A stretch of DNA of 64,000 nt from Perkinsus chesapeaki (taxonomy: Eukaryota; Perkinsozoa; Perkinsida; Perkinsidae): the NCBI GenBank assembly GCA_013115145.1, contig JAAPAO010000008.1, positions 98,045 through 162,044 on the forward strand. The letters run 5' to 3'. A model generated the notes under the pieces. It had not been told where the DNA came from. It made no database searches and saw nothing but the letters and a program-made list of their open reading frames with translations. The translations under genes and the position numbers were made by a program. How positions within the stretch are numbered: the first letter of the stretch is position 1; each line of letters begins with the position of its first letter. Of the stretch, positions 36,447-46,096 are shown piece after piece.

Positions 36447-36599
36447 GGTACATAGTTGGAGGCGAGTAGAAGACGATAGTACAACATTAACGAAATGAAT
36501 ATCACAGCATAGTCCGGAACATCGGGACCCATACGATCGAGTGATGGTACAGGACAACCGGAAAAACCCGACACATTGCTGAACAAAGGTATACAACAC

Positions 36600-36893
36600 T
36601 CACACTGTCATGTGGCTTTCAAGGACTCGGAGGACCCTTGAACGGTCTGAAAGCGCAAAACAATTAACCGTGCCTAAGAGCGTCCTCCATCGCTGATGCG
36701 ATGTGCCGAGCTTACTGGCAGCAACCTTCCTAGCGCTTGGCCTCTTCGGTTTAAGGGAGCCCAAGAACTGCTCTAGATCTTCACTGGCTCTAGGCTTGGC
36801 AGAATTGATCTGGGTGGAGGCTTCGACTCCGTAACAATCAGTGATCATCGACATAGCAAGAACGAATATCACGATGTAACGAGAAAAGCGCAT
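36600..36893 (-). CDS. Putative small secreted protein
   Basis: The minus-strand ATG at 36893 gives MRFSRYIVIFVLAMSMITDC followed by YGVEA, a good signal peptide with probable cleavage after about residue 22-25. The mature part is Lys/Arg/Ser rich (SLKPKRPSARKVAASK), total about 97 aa, stop at 36600-36602. The stop lies inside a GTGTGAGTG donor-like sequence, so a further exon is possible. No family is recognised. Secreted basic peptides are common in parasitic protists, but a function cannot be claimed. Confidence 0.4.
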   Translation of the reverse strand: MRFSRYIVIFVLAMSMITDCYGVEASTQINSAKPRASEDLEQFLGSLKPKRPSARKVAASKLGTSHQRWRTLLGTVNCFALSDRSRVLRVLESHMTV

Positions 36894-37116
36894 ACAGTAG
36901 CAGCGAAGGCTGCGCAAATGATAAAGGCTGAAGAAATATACTCAGTAGCACTTCTGCGACATAAGTACACGACAATTACATAGAACATAGACTAGACTTA
37001 GACTTACGATAGGAACTAATACAGAGAAGCCCACATGCCCCTCTCCATTCATTGCCTCTACACTACGATGGGGCGTAACCGTTGTGCCATATTTAAGAGG
37101 GCCCCGGCTGCGGTTG

Positions 37117-37128
37117 CGCATGCGTGCA
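37117..37128 (+). promoter_or_regulatory. GCATGC-type motif (CGCATGCGTGCA)
   Basis: 12-mer upstream (about 310 bp) of the MCM-like ATG, in an intergenic stretch. The same or reverse-complement 12-mer recurs at 42651-42662, 42680-42691 (one mismatch) and 45317-45328. It resembles TGCATGC/GTGCAC sites bound by ApiAP2 factors. Confidence 0.4.
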
Positions 37129-37435
37129 CAGCTAGCTCTCCCATGTGGCTCGCCCATAAACAAATCGTTAGTTGAAGTGCAATCGCGGATAGCCAGTAGT
37201 ATTATTGATTATTCGTATCAGGAGTATGCTAGATATGCATACAATGCCGAAGACAACCCTCACAATTTTGTGTCACATTCTCATCAAAAGTTACGTTCTT
37301 CGGTCAGTCCGAGAGCACACAAAAAACGCGCCCTTACGTTGCGCGACATCGATGCAAGTTTGAGAGTGCTCGAAGAGAGAGAGGAACTTCTCGTCACCGT
37401 CCCGTTCAGTTATAGGATAACTCTCCTTTATTTTT

Positions 37436-40079
37436 ATGGCAGACGTCTTCTGTGCTATCCCAGAGTGCAACAACGAAACACTTCGTGTGTTGTATTATCC
37501 GCAAAACCGGATTGATCCCGGAATAAAGCCAGAGTGGCTCTCCCGAGTCGCGGTCAATGCGCGCATGGATGAGTTTGGTAGCGAACAGTTGACCAGATTG
37601 CATATTCATAAGCTCTGTTACATAGAGGCTCCTACAGAGTGTGGAGCTTTCCTTGGCGAAGCGAATGTCACACTTGAGGGGTTAGAGAAAGCGTTTGCCT
37701 TTGTGGTACATTGTATACATTTCGACGCACTCGGAGCACAATGCAAGATACACGCAAGGCTGTACAACCTTCCATCCCTCTTGAAGCCATCTTCGCCAGT
37801 AGAAATGGAGCCGGGGCACCTAGTGTGCGCGGAAGGGTTAGTATCGGCAATCTGGCCACGATACGACGCCTTTCTTGAAGCCCTTCCCTCACCATGCGGG
37901 GAATGTTTTTATACGTCATCCCGCCTGACGTCCGATGGCTCCTGTGAAAATTGCGGGGTTCGAAAACGTCGGCAGCAAGAGTCAGCGCAATGTAAAGCTT
38001 CCTGCTGCTCCAGAATGCAATTGAGGATACAAGATTACGGGATGGCGGTCCGAGAAATAATCGTCGAGGTTAGCGGAGAGGTGGCACTTCACGAGGCGAA
38101 GAAATGCTTTCAACTTGGTGCGCGGACGGTAGCAGCCGTGCTCCTCTGCTCACTTGTGAGTAGGTGAGCAAGTACGTGTTGCTGGAATCATCGATAAGGA
38201 GGTTGTGCCACTTCCCCAACCCATGAACAAGAACAAGAATTGTCCAGGCTTCCGGCTCATACTCAAGGTGTGCGCAAAACCCTTCGCTCGTTTGAGTGCC
38301 TTTGGAGCACTTGATCAGATGCTTAGTGAAAGCGGTATACCCTCTCTATAGCGTTGTGGGACTTCGTACCTCACTCAGGTGGCTTACATGATTCCATTTG
38401 AACCGGTCCCCTCACTTTTCTATGGCACCAGATGCTTTGACCAAAGTCTAAGAGATACATTCTCTGAAAAAGTATTGGCGACTTCTTCCACAGCAGCCAC
38501 AGCAGGAACAGCTGAAGTAGTGCCAAGTTGCTGCTCGTCCTATGCTTGGTATCTACGTCTCGCATTTCTCAGGTAGCTCGGCGAATCAAAACTATTTTTA
38601 ATGGTAAGACCCTCTCACATAACTCGTTTATGCCGGTTGCCTGTTGTACTGTACGAACTTCTCCGGGCCTGGTGACCGCCCCAGTCCGTTAGAATCACGA
38701 CGAAAGCATCATAGCGGATATTAATCTTCGCAGGTCACATCCTCACTTCAGTGGCCGCTTCAATGTTCCCTTCATTTCGACAAGAACAGGCGCGTAAGAT
38801 AGCTAAGGCGCTCATACTTGCAGTCGCAAGTAAGCGGTACCTGCGACCTCCCAAGTCGAGCACCGCTGGGAATAGGTTCAAGCGATGGTTCTTTTGTCGG
38901 TGACCATCTGAGAATACTACTATTACAAGAGTCAGGTGACTCTTCGGCCTGGCAAGCCATGGTTCAAGTAGGCCACGCATCCCTCGGACTACATACGGTT
39001 ATGAGTTCCTCGAATTAGGGAGTTACTACTGTTCACCCCGGAGCACTGCCCATGCGGTGTTGCTCTTCTGTGCAACTTCTTCCAAGTACCTCCAATGACA
39101 GCCATTGGGTTCGCGCAGGAGAGCTCGTAAGCATGCCTCAAACGGGTTAGGGGGAGTTTATGAGCATCACAGACAGGAATATCGTCTCGTGATGAGACAA
39201 TAACGCGTAGCGGTGAGGAGCATCTTGAAACCGTTACGTTAGCATCGGCAGTCCCTCTTGGCCCACAGGGTCGTGTGCCAACAGGAAAGTTTAGTTGCTC
39301 GGGAGTGCGGCTGGTGTATGCCTTCTTGAACACATTGACAAGCTTCCCAAGCCCCAACTGAACGCCTTGGTAAGTGACAGGCCGATGAAGCCTCTGCCAG
39401 GTAGCAGCAGAGAAGCTGTAAAACATACAGCCCGAAGTGCTGTTTGTAGGCCTCTCCGTAAGAACATTCCGAAGGTGTTCGTTACTTGCCACGATTAACG
39501 TAAAATACGGCCGCTATGACGCCAGTCGGAAACTTGCTGACAATTTGGGACCATTGACTGTGGGCTGCCCCACACCTTGATCATGTTTCGACGCTCCTTC
39601 CCACTTCAGAAGCTTGCATCGTCATTCGACCTCATCCTTCTATCTCCAAGCGTCACACCGCAAGCGTCATACGTTAGAGGCTCTGGGGGCAAAGCTATAC
39701 TGGATCTCCCCGAAGCGATCAGCTATCTGAAGTAGAAACTCATTTAGCCCTGTCGAGTTTGACCGTGAAGGTATGTGCGAGACACAAAGAGCGACTTACC
39801 ATGGAGCGAAGAGGCTGAAGAGTATTTCAAAAAAAGGTTGAATCAACTTGGTGAAGGTCAAGAAACTCTAAATAGCTCTTCATCATCTCTCGCCGTTCAG
39901 CATCTCAAAACAACCACATGGCGGGAGTGACTCCGCCGGTTACCTCGGCCCTCCGCAAATCTACCCTCTTAAGGATGTGCCGAGGGTGTGCTAGGATAGA
40001 GCTTAGCGACAAAATTGATGTTGTCCACGTGAAGCAAGCATTAGAAGTAAAAGGTCCAGTAGTATACATGAACTGGTAG
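37436..40079 (+). CDS. MCM-family protein with degenerate ATPase (MCMDC2-like), multi-exon
   Basis: Exon 1 starts at ATG 37436 and encodes an MCM N-terminal part. It includes a Cys-rich finger (CGECFY, then CENCGVRK and CKASCC near 37890-38015) and an OB-fold start QLRIQDYGMAVREIIVEVSG. Later exons continue with VAGIIDKEVVPLPQPMNKNK (about 38190) and the AAA+ region. The Walker A position reads ILLLQESGDSSAWQ (about 38910-38945), with no Gly-Lys-Ser/Thr. WVRAGELVSMPQTG (about 39108-39150) occupies the Walker B-side segment. KLASSFDLILLSP (about 39612-39650) replaces the usual S-R-F-D arginine finger. The C-terminal helical domain RMCRGCARIELSDKIDVVHV ends at TAG 40077-40079. Loss of both ATP-handling motifs fits MCMDC2, a meiotic MCM relative. 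Exon joints are approximate. Confidence 0.68.
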
Positions 40080-40286
40080 TTATGCTCTAAGCAGCCTATT
40101 CCGTGTGTCCAATCTACTAGGTGGTACGGTCTTAAAGCTTCTGAATCTAATTGTGAGACAGTGTATAGCCGATAGTTGTAGTAGTAGCAATTAGAGTAAT
40201 CATCCTACCCGTTCTTGGAATACCTTGTTATATGCATTGACAAATGGTATCCTCTGGTGATGTAGATATATCTCGTGAGTGCTTCG

Positions 40287-40694
40287 ATGAGGCAGGACGC
40301 GTTGGGGATATCCGATATTAGCGAAGAAGTCGCCCAGCATGTATCAATTCAAGACCCGAAGACTTGGACAGCATCGGCTGGTATGTGCCTTAGGAAAGCG
40401 CGGAAACTCGTACAGTTCGCCGTCGAGGCAAAGGGAAGGCTGCAAGACGAAGAGAGTTTCTCTCACTGTGTCAACAAGAATTCAGGCGAAGAGAGGAGCT
40501 CACCGGAAACGAATTACGGGATCTTGCCCGGGAAGTAAACGGAGCGGGGTCATCCTCCTTTGGCGATGCTGTTGACGGGCACTGTGTAGGCTGGTTGCGA
40601 GCTTGATGCGGAATGCGATGCCTTGATCGAGGAGGCAAATTACACTGGCTGCATTCTGAAGAAGTCAGGAGACGTGTACGAGTATTGCAGATGA
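40287..40694 (+). CDS. Small hypothetical protein
   Basis: Not recognised. The ATG at 40287 begins MRQDALGISDISEEVAQHVS. Removing a 35-nt GTATGT...ACAG intron near 40381 joins it to a strongly helical basic stretch (AARRREFLSLCQQEFRRREE; LTGNELRDLAREVNG), ending near 40606. A further segment (LDAECDALIEEANYTGCILK) runs in another frame to 40694 and may be one more exon. Length about 110-135 aa. The charged helix suggests a structural or binding protein. Start and end are uncertain. Confidence 0.4.
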
Positions 40695-41177
40695 GCACAG
40701 GAGATTCTCAATTGTCTTCGATTCTCAATTCCATGGTTTCTTGCCAAATACTGTCTTGTATTGCTCAAGTGTTAAAGATTGTCCTGAACTCGACCGGGAG
40801 TATCTATTCCAGAGTATCCTCGAGCCAAGCAACCTGCTAATGCCACGGGCCGGCGAGTAGGGAATGCGTTTTACAGCCAACTGAATATCTCAAATTGCGG
40901 AGGGGCCTTATAATTGTGAGGATCTCACTAGTGGGCGGCATGCCGCACATGCGTGCGTGACGTAGCTTGCAGTCTCCCACGGTGTCACGGAAAGATTCCC
41001 GTTTATTCTATTCGCACTGCGAAATTCGCAGAAGAGCTGTTGATGAGAAATCACGTTTCCAGTTGAGACTCTTGTAGAGGCTCTTTCTGATGGCAGGTTT
41101 CGGATAGTTTTGGTAGACCATGTTTGCCAGGGAGTCCGCCTTTATGATATTTTTCAGCTACTTGAAACCCGCATCAT
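40695..41177. other. Intergenic upstream of the first amino-acid transporter
   Basis: No supported gene. It carries a 12-bp perfect palindrome (GCGGCATGCCGC, 40935-40946) immediately followed by CATGCGTGCG (from 40948), related to the GCATGCGTGCA motif, about 220 bp before the ATG at 41178. Confidence 0.5.
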
Positions 41178-42431
41178 ATGTCAGAGGTTTGCCAGGATGT
41201 CAATGAAACACCAAAATCTAGGAAAGGATTATCAACTATAAGAGCTGCATCAAGCCTAGTGATGACCGCTATAGGGCTGGGGATTCTGACTCTGCCCCGC
41301 GCGTTTGCCCAGTCCGGTTGGTTGGGTGGCTTCATCAGTCTTTTCCTCAGTTGTGGTGTCTCCGGGTATTGCAGTCTCGTCCTCTGGCGAGCCCTCTTTC
41401 TGGATCCACAAGATCGTGATAGGCCAGTAGGCTCAATTGAAGAGCTAGCCATGATTGCCCTCGGGCCGGTCGGTAAAGTCATCGTTGGTGTTATATACCA
41501 CCTGCTCCTCATCGGTGTATGCTCCATGCTGTTAGTGGTTATGGCCGAGGCATTCTTCGTTATGAGCGGCGTCCTCAACAAACGAGTCTGGGTAGCTTTA
41601 TGTGGAACGATGAATATCCCTCTATCATGGATAAGGCATATGAAGGATGTTGGGTTGGCAGCGGCAATCGGTGTGTTCTCGGTTACTGTAACGACTCTTA
41701 TGATCATTATCTGCTGTAGCGACGAGATATCCACCCAGGACGTGAAGCCCGATTCCCAGCTTCTCCCTAAAGCTACATTGGTCTTGTTGTACAGTTTCAA
41801 CAATTTCCTGCTATCCTTCACCGTCGGAGTGACCGAACCACTAATAGTAGCAGGAATGAGGTCCCCAAGAGACTTTCCGAAGGCTCTTATAATGGCTTTC
41901 ACGTTCATCTTTGCCGTTTATGTAGCTGTTTCGGTTCTCGGGTATGTAGCGTATGGAAAGACCTTGAATGTTGTGGATTCAGTAGTCCAGGCGATCTGCC
42001 CACCGGGAGAGCCTCTCACGGTAACAGGTTGGATTCTCAACTTCATTCTCATTGTGCTCACAGCCATACACCTTCTTCTCCTCATGATGCCCACCGCCCA
42101 ACTACTTGACTCATTTTTCGAAGGATGTGAATCCCGGGGGCGGGTGCTTAATGTCACCCTTGTGATTGTCCCCCGGACTCTACTTGTTTGCCTCATTTCC
42201 CTCATCGGAGTTGCGGTGCCCAGGGTGGACATCCTAGTCAAGTTCATGGCTGCGGCCTTTATTGTGCCAATAACAATTTTGTTGCCCCTTTTGACCTATG
42301 GAAGGCTCACGAGCCTCAATGGTATCAAACAAAACCCTTTCCAACTTATCATTCATTTCTGTCTAGCCTGCATAGGCGTTTTTGCCGTTGGATTCGGGAT
42401 CTATGGTGCGATTGTTACCACGAATATTTAA
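41178..42431 (+). CDS. AAAP-family amino-acid transporter, copy 1
   Basis: An integral membrane transporter, probably proton- or sodium-coupled, for neutral or other amino acids. Single exon, 417 aa, ATG at 41178. After a short charged N-tail comes the AAAP signature span ASSLVMTAIGLGILTLPRAF followed by AQSGWLGG, then about ten more hydrophobic spans, e.g. VIVGVIYHLLLIGVCSMLLV and ALIMAFTFIFAVYVAVSVLG. The loop FPKALIMAF-x(9-12)-VLGYVAYG is typical of SLC36/SLC38/AVT proteins. The length fits this family, with 11 spans. It has no introns, unlike most neighbours, and it is followed 352 bp later by a paralogue. Confidence 0.88.
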   Translation: MSEVCQDVNETPKSRKGLSTIRAASSLVMTAIGLGILTLPRAFAQSGWLGGFISLFLSCGVSGYCSLVLWRALFLDPQDRDRPVGSIEELAMIALGPVGKVIVGVIYHLLLIGVCSMLLVVMAEAFFVMSGVLNKRVWVALCGTMNIPLSWIRHMKDVGLAAAIGVFSVTVTTLMIIICCSDEISTQDVKPDSQLLPKATLVLLYSFNNFLLSFTVGVTEPLIVAGMRSPRDFPKALIMAFTFIFAVYVAVSVLGYVAYGKTLNVVDSVVQAICPPGEPLTVTGWILNFILIVLTAIHLLLLMMPTAQLLDSFFEGCESRGRVLNVTLVIVPRTLLVCLISLIGVAVPRVDILVKFMAAAFIVPITILLPLLTYGRLTSLNGIKQNPFQLIIHFCLACIGVFAVGFGIYGAIVTTNI

Positions 42432-42650
42432 CTGCTTACAAAGTAGCATGTGGAATCCACTTTGGGATCTCCAAGCTTGTTTGCTACACTTAAGATTTCA
42501 CACATTTCACAATATAATGACTCTTTTGTTAAGTCCAGAGTATTGTCGATGTACTATTTGACAGCTCGGATACACTCTCGTTGTCCTACAATAGAAATAG
42601 TGAGATGTGTGTTGCGACAATTTCTTCAGTTCTGTCTCTTTGCTATCCAG

Positions 42651-42662
42651 CGCATGCGTGCA
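42651..42662 (+). promoter_or_regulatory. GCATGC-type motif, inverted-pair partner 1
   Basis: CGCATGCGTGCA, about 120 bp before the second transporter's ATG. With 42680-42691 it forms an inverted repeat (11 of 12) with a 17-bp spacer. Confidence 0.45.
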
Positions 42663-42679
42663 TGGGCTACCGCTCAAGT

Positions 42680-42691
42680 TGCACGCATGCA
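42680..42691 (-). promoter_or_regulatory. GCATGC-type motif, inverted-pair partner 2
   Basis: TGCACGCATGCA followed by CAAG; the same 16-bp string is found at 45317-45332. It lies about 95 bp before the transporter ATG at 42784. Confidence 0.45.
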
Positions 42692-42783
42692 CAAGGGGGG
42701 GTCCCACAAAGAGAACGGTGCGCTGCAATAATACTCGCTCTTCTAGGCTTGAGCTCATTAGGGCTTTCTTGACTATCCGACTA

Positions 42784-44025
42784 ATGTCCTTCTCTGAAGA
42801 TAAGATCGATGGCAGCGGCGGTGTTTCTGTTTGGCGCTCTGCAAGCAGCTTGGTTATGACTGCCATTGGTCTTGGGATTTTGGCTATGCCCCGAGCTCTG
42901 GCTGAATCTGGATGGGTCAGTGGTCTTCTCAGCCTTTTTTTGAGTGCCGTTGTCGCCGGCTTCGGTTGCCTCATCTTATGGAAGGCCACTTTTCTTAACC
43001 CTGATTCTAGAGACACACCTATGTCAACTTTTGAGGAAATTGGTAGAGTGAGCTTTGGCAAGGCTGGTGCTACCATCTCCTCCCTCCTACTGCACACCCT
43101 CCTAATCTTTGTATGTGCTGTACTCCTTGTAGTATTGGCTTCAAGCCTCTTGACTTTAACAAGGACCCTTAACTTAAGATTATGGATACTCATATGTGGA
43201 GTTATCTGTCTACCACTAAGCTGGATCAAGCACATGAAGGAGGTCGGTTTAGTGGCCGCTTTCGGCGTTGCGACTGTTGCAGCGGCAGTTATCTGTATTA
43301 TGTGTGCTTGTATCGCAGCATATATAGGAGAAGAGAGTACACCGGATTACCAAGTATCCTCTGGGTCACCACTGGTGTTAGTCTCTACCTTTAACACTTT
43401 CTTATTGTCGTTCACCGTCAGCGTCACCGAACCTACCATTATTTCGGCTATGGAGAAGCCTCAAGACTTCCCTAAAGCTCTCTTAATGGCATTCACGTTT
43501 ATTCTATGTGTATATGCGGCGGTGTCGGTGTTAGGATATCTAGCATTTGGCAACACCCTTCTCAGCCGCGATACCATAGTAGAGGCTATTGCTCCTCCGG
43601 GGGCCAGCCTTAGTGCGGTAGCATGGATTATTAATATCGTCATGCTACTACTGGTAGCTGTCCATCTACTAGTCCTCTTCATGCCTACTGCTCACTTCAT
43701 TGACTCACTACTTCGTTTCGATGATATGAAGCGATGGCAGAACCCTACTAGGGCCGGTATTGTTCGTATCCTCACCCGTTCATTACAGCTTGGCCTTTGT
43801 ATTGTCTTAGGCGTAGGTATACCCAGTGTGGATCGTTTGGTGGGCATTTTGGCAGCATTCTGCATTATAGTGCTATCTGTGGTGCTGCCTATTGCTTTTT
43901 ACATACGCCTCAAGTACCTCAACAAAGAGCCCTTCAATAAGCTGGAACTCGCTGTGGCCCTTTTTTTGCTTGTACTTAGTCCCGTGTTCATAGGAATCGG
44001 TATGTACGAGGCTGTGACATCATAG
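42784..44025 (+). CDS. AAAP-family amino-acid transporter, copy 2
   Basis: Paralogue of the 41178-42431 gene, 413 aa, single exon. I place the start at ATG 42784 (MSFSEDKIDGSGGVSVWRSA) because upstream in-frame codons lack an ATG in a coding-like stretch and contain the GCATGC motifs. The signature ASSLVMTAIGLGILAMPRAL followed by AESGW matches copy 1. About 11 spans follow, with FPKALLMAFTFILCVYAAVS and VLGYLAFG conserved. Synonymous positions differ widely between the copies, so the duplication is old. The substrate cannot be told from the sequence. Confidence 0.88.
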   Translation: MSFSEDKIDGSGGVSVWRSASSLVMTAIGLGILAMPRALAESGWVSGLLSLFLSAVVAGFGCLILWKATFLNPDSRDTPMSTFEEIGRVSFGKAGATISSLLLHTLLIFVCAVLLVVLASSLLTLTRTLNLRLWILICGVICLPLSWIKHMKEVGLVAAFGVATVAAAVICIMCACIAAYIGEESTPDYQVSSGSPLVLVSTFNTFLLSFTVSVTEPTIISAMEKPQDFPKALLMAFTFILCVYAAVSVLGYLAFGNTLLSRDTIVEAIAPPGASLSAVAWIINIVMLLLVAVHLLVLFMPTAHFIDSLLRFDDMKRWQNPTRAGIVRILTRSLQLGLCIVLGVGIPSVDRLVGILAAFCIIVLSVVLPIAFYIRLKYLNKEPFNKLELAVALFLLVLSPVFIGIGMYEAVTS

Positions 44026-44200
44026 AGGAGCGGTTAACTACTGGCGTTCGGGGCCATTGGGCGATTGATCATCTGAGTTTAAATATATAATGTTGTATCG
44101 TACAATTTTATCGCGTATGCGATGGGGAAGGCGAGTCTCCCTATTTCATTTTCCTTGCAGACTGATGTAGCAAGGGCTTTTCCGCCCCTAGACGTAGTGA

Positions 44201-44782
44201 TTAGACAAATGTAATCAACTGTGCTGGTTGATAACCATGTACGTCAATTCTGACTGCCTTTCTAGTGGCGATTGCTATTATCATGCTCTCGAGATATCCG
44301 ACGACTATATTGATCGTCGTTGGTAGGGACTCTTCAATATTCAATCTCTCATATTCTGTGCTGAGTTTCCAGTCCGCGATAGAATTCACATAGGGTAACC
44401 GAAGAACAAACCCTGTATCCAACTGTTTACTGGCCTCCACAATCTATACACTGTAGTCCTCCAAATTAACATAGAATATCGCGTTTTTGTGACCATTCTC
44501 TGCCAGATTTGCGACTCTGTGGGCTGAACTCAGAGAATCTCGTTCTTATACGCCCTTTAATATACCGCCCAGGCTTCAGCGTCGAACACTTACTGGTGAT
44601 TGAGCCGCCTGAAGAGCGCCCTGCATCTTAGAATGAGGGGTGGCTATGCCTGCTCGTAATACTCGTCGGTCTACCAGCGGACCTATGGTTTCAACTTGAG
44701 CATGAGATCCTACGCTCGGCGTGATGAAAGCTATCATGGAGTTGACTATCGTATCGTTATTATTAGCAGAAGGGTACACCAA
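44201..44782 (-). CDS. Hypothetical protein with in-frame TAG between two coding-like segments
   Basis: Not recognised. A minus-strand exon near 44782-44600 encodes NNNDTIVNSMIAFITPSVGS and HSKMQGALQAAQSP, up to a GTAAGT donor. Further down, HRVANLAENGHKNAIFYVNL and EDYSV are followed by TAG in the same frame as IVEASKQLDTGFVLRLPYVN and IVVGYLESMIIAIATRKAVR, ending at 44201. The TAG near 44441-44443 breaks an otherwise coherent frame. This may mean a very short intron, an error, or a pseudogene. The true start may be upstream of 44782. Confidence 0.35.
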
Positions 44783-45012
44783 TTCTCTTAAGTCATCGAA
44801 GAGAGCGATTCCTTTGTTGTGTGATAAACCGAATTGACCAAAGCGAACTGTATGATCCGTGTGTAGGATCGCATGTTCACTGGATTATACAATTTGCACA
44901 ACTCAGTATTATGCTTCAGAGCGAATGGCAAAGTTTTTCTTCAGACCTCAGACGAGGTCAGCAAGTAAGCGGATGTTAATCATCATATACATTGATCTTT
45001 CACACAAGTTGG

Positions 45013-45081
45013 TCTCAGTTAGATCATTTCATTCAAATATCACTCAGGATAAGTAAGCGGAATGAATATCATCATTGATTA
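45013..45081 (+). repeat. Perfect 69-bp direct repeat, copy 1
   Basis: Reads identical to 45121-45189; period 108 bp. A diverged partial relative of its end (aagtaagcgga...aatcatcat) is visible near 44962-44985, so the unit may once have been more repeated. Confidence 0.92.
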
Positions 45082-45120
45082 AATAACCAAATGCTCAAGC
45101 AGCATTCACTTGCATTATTC

Positions 45121-45189
45121 TCTCAGTTAGATCATTTCATTCAAATATCACTCAGGATAAGTAAGCGGAATGAATATCATCATTGATTA
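45121..45189 (+). repeat. Perfect 69-bp direct repeat, copy 2
   Basis: Partner of 45013-45081, separated by a 39-bp spacer. Confidence 0.92.
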
Positions 45190-45316
45190 TGCACTGCTTA
45201 ATATGCAGCAATATTCATCAATGATAAATTAGTCAGTTAACATAATCAATAGTTGTATGAATATTAAATGATTGTGATGGTGTTGTTCTTCTCATGGGTG
45301 GTGCAATGAGCACAAA

Positions 45317-45328
45317 TGCACGCATGCA
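45317..45328 (-). promoter_or_regulatory. GCATGC-type motif (TGCACGCATGCA)
   Basis: Same 12-mer and same CAAG flank as 42680-42691, here in the AT-rich intergenic region with no adjacent start codon. Confidence 0.35.
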
Positions 45329-46096
45329 CAAGATTCCGACACGTTACTGGGCGAAGCGAGATTCACGTTCGGAGATAATCTTTACTGTGAGGTGCAAAAG
45401 CACAACCTACAGCAAGTATTGAGCTGTTAATGAAGCTAACTAAGCTTATCCACATTACCCCAGCCAAGTGTGATCGTTTAGAACTGGTGCTCATCAATAA
45501 CCGTGTTCTAATGGATCGGTTTACGGTGAAATTCCTTTAACCCACATTCGACTCTGGTGCCTGAGTTCCTAGTCGGAACTGTCCTCTATTCCTATACATT
45601 TTGCACTGTCATTGAGTGTGCATGCCTTCATTGTTATTTCGTACATGATTTGGGTTTAGTCTTCTTTCAAGTGATGATATTTACCTACTCCATACGTTTG
45701 ACTTAACCCAACAGAGGTGGCACATTGCAGTGTATTATTAAACGCGAACATTTCGATATAGCAACGAGAGCAGTTCTTATTTCATTACGGTGATTCCAGT
45801 AGAGATAGACGTATGAGTAGTAGTAGCAGTAATAATAATAATGATGAGGATGCTTAGTTACAGCAACCGCTTACAACCATGGTCACACAGAGACTCCTCC
45901 TATATGAGAGTAAGCCACCAGAATGTAGAGGCAGCAATGGTATCTCGTGGAACGATCGAAATGAGGTGGCGATGAGGAGCGACTATAATTACTAACCGCT
46001 AAAGACAATTAAACCATCTTTAGCTTATTAACAACAACATCAGCAACGAGGAGGGGATCATCATCAATACAGTCAGGATTAAACGTGATAGCGAAA

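Larger units (their letters stand above)
44783..46096. other. Long AT-rich intergenic region
   Basis: No supported gene. It holds a perfect 69-bp direct repeat pair (45013-45081 and 45121-45189), AT-rich short dyads (attcatcaatgataaat near 45210), a GCATGC motif at 45317, and a (TAA/TAG)n stretch near 45819-45845. It separates a plus-strand block from a long minus-strand block, but the flanking genes point away from it or into it in mixed fashion. Confidence 0.55.
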
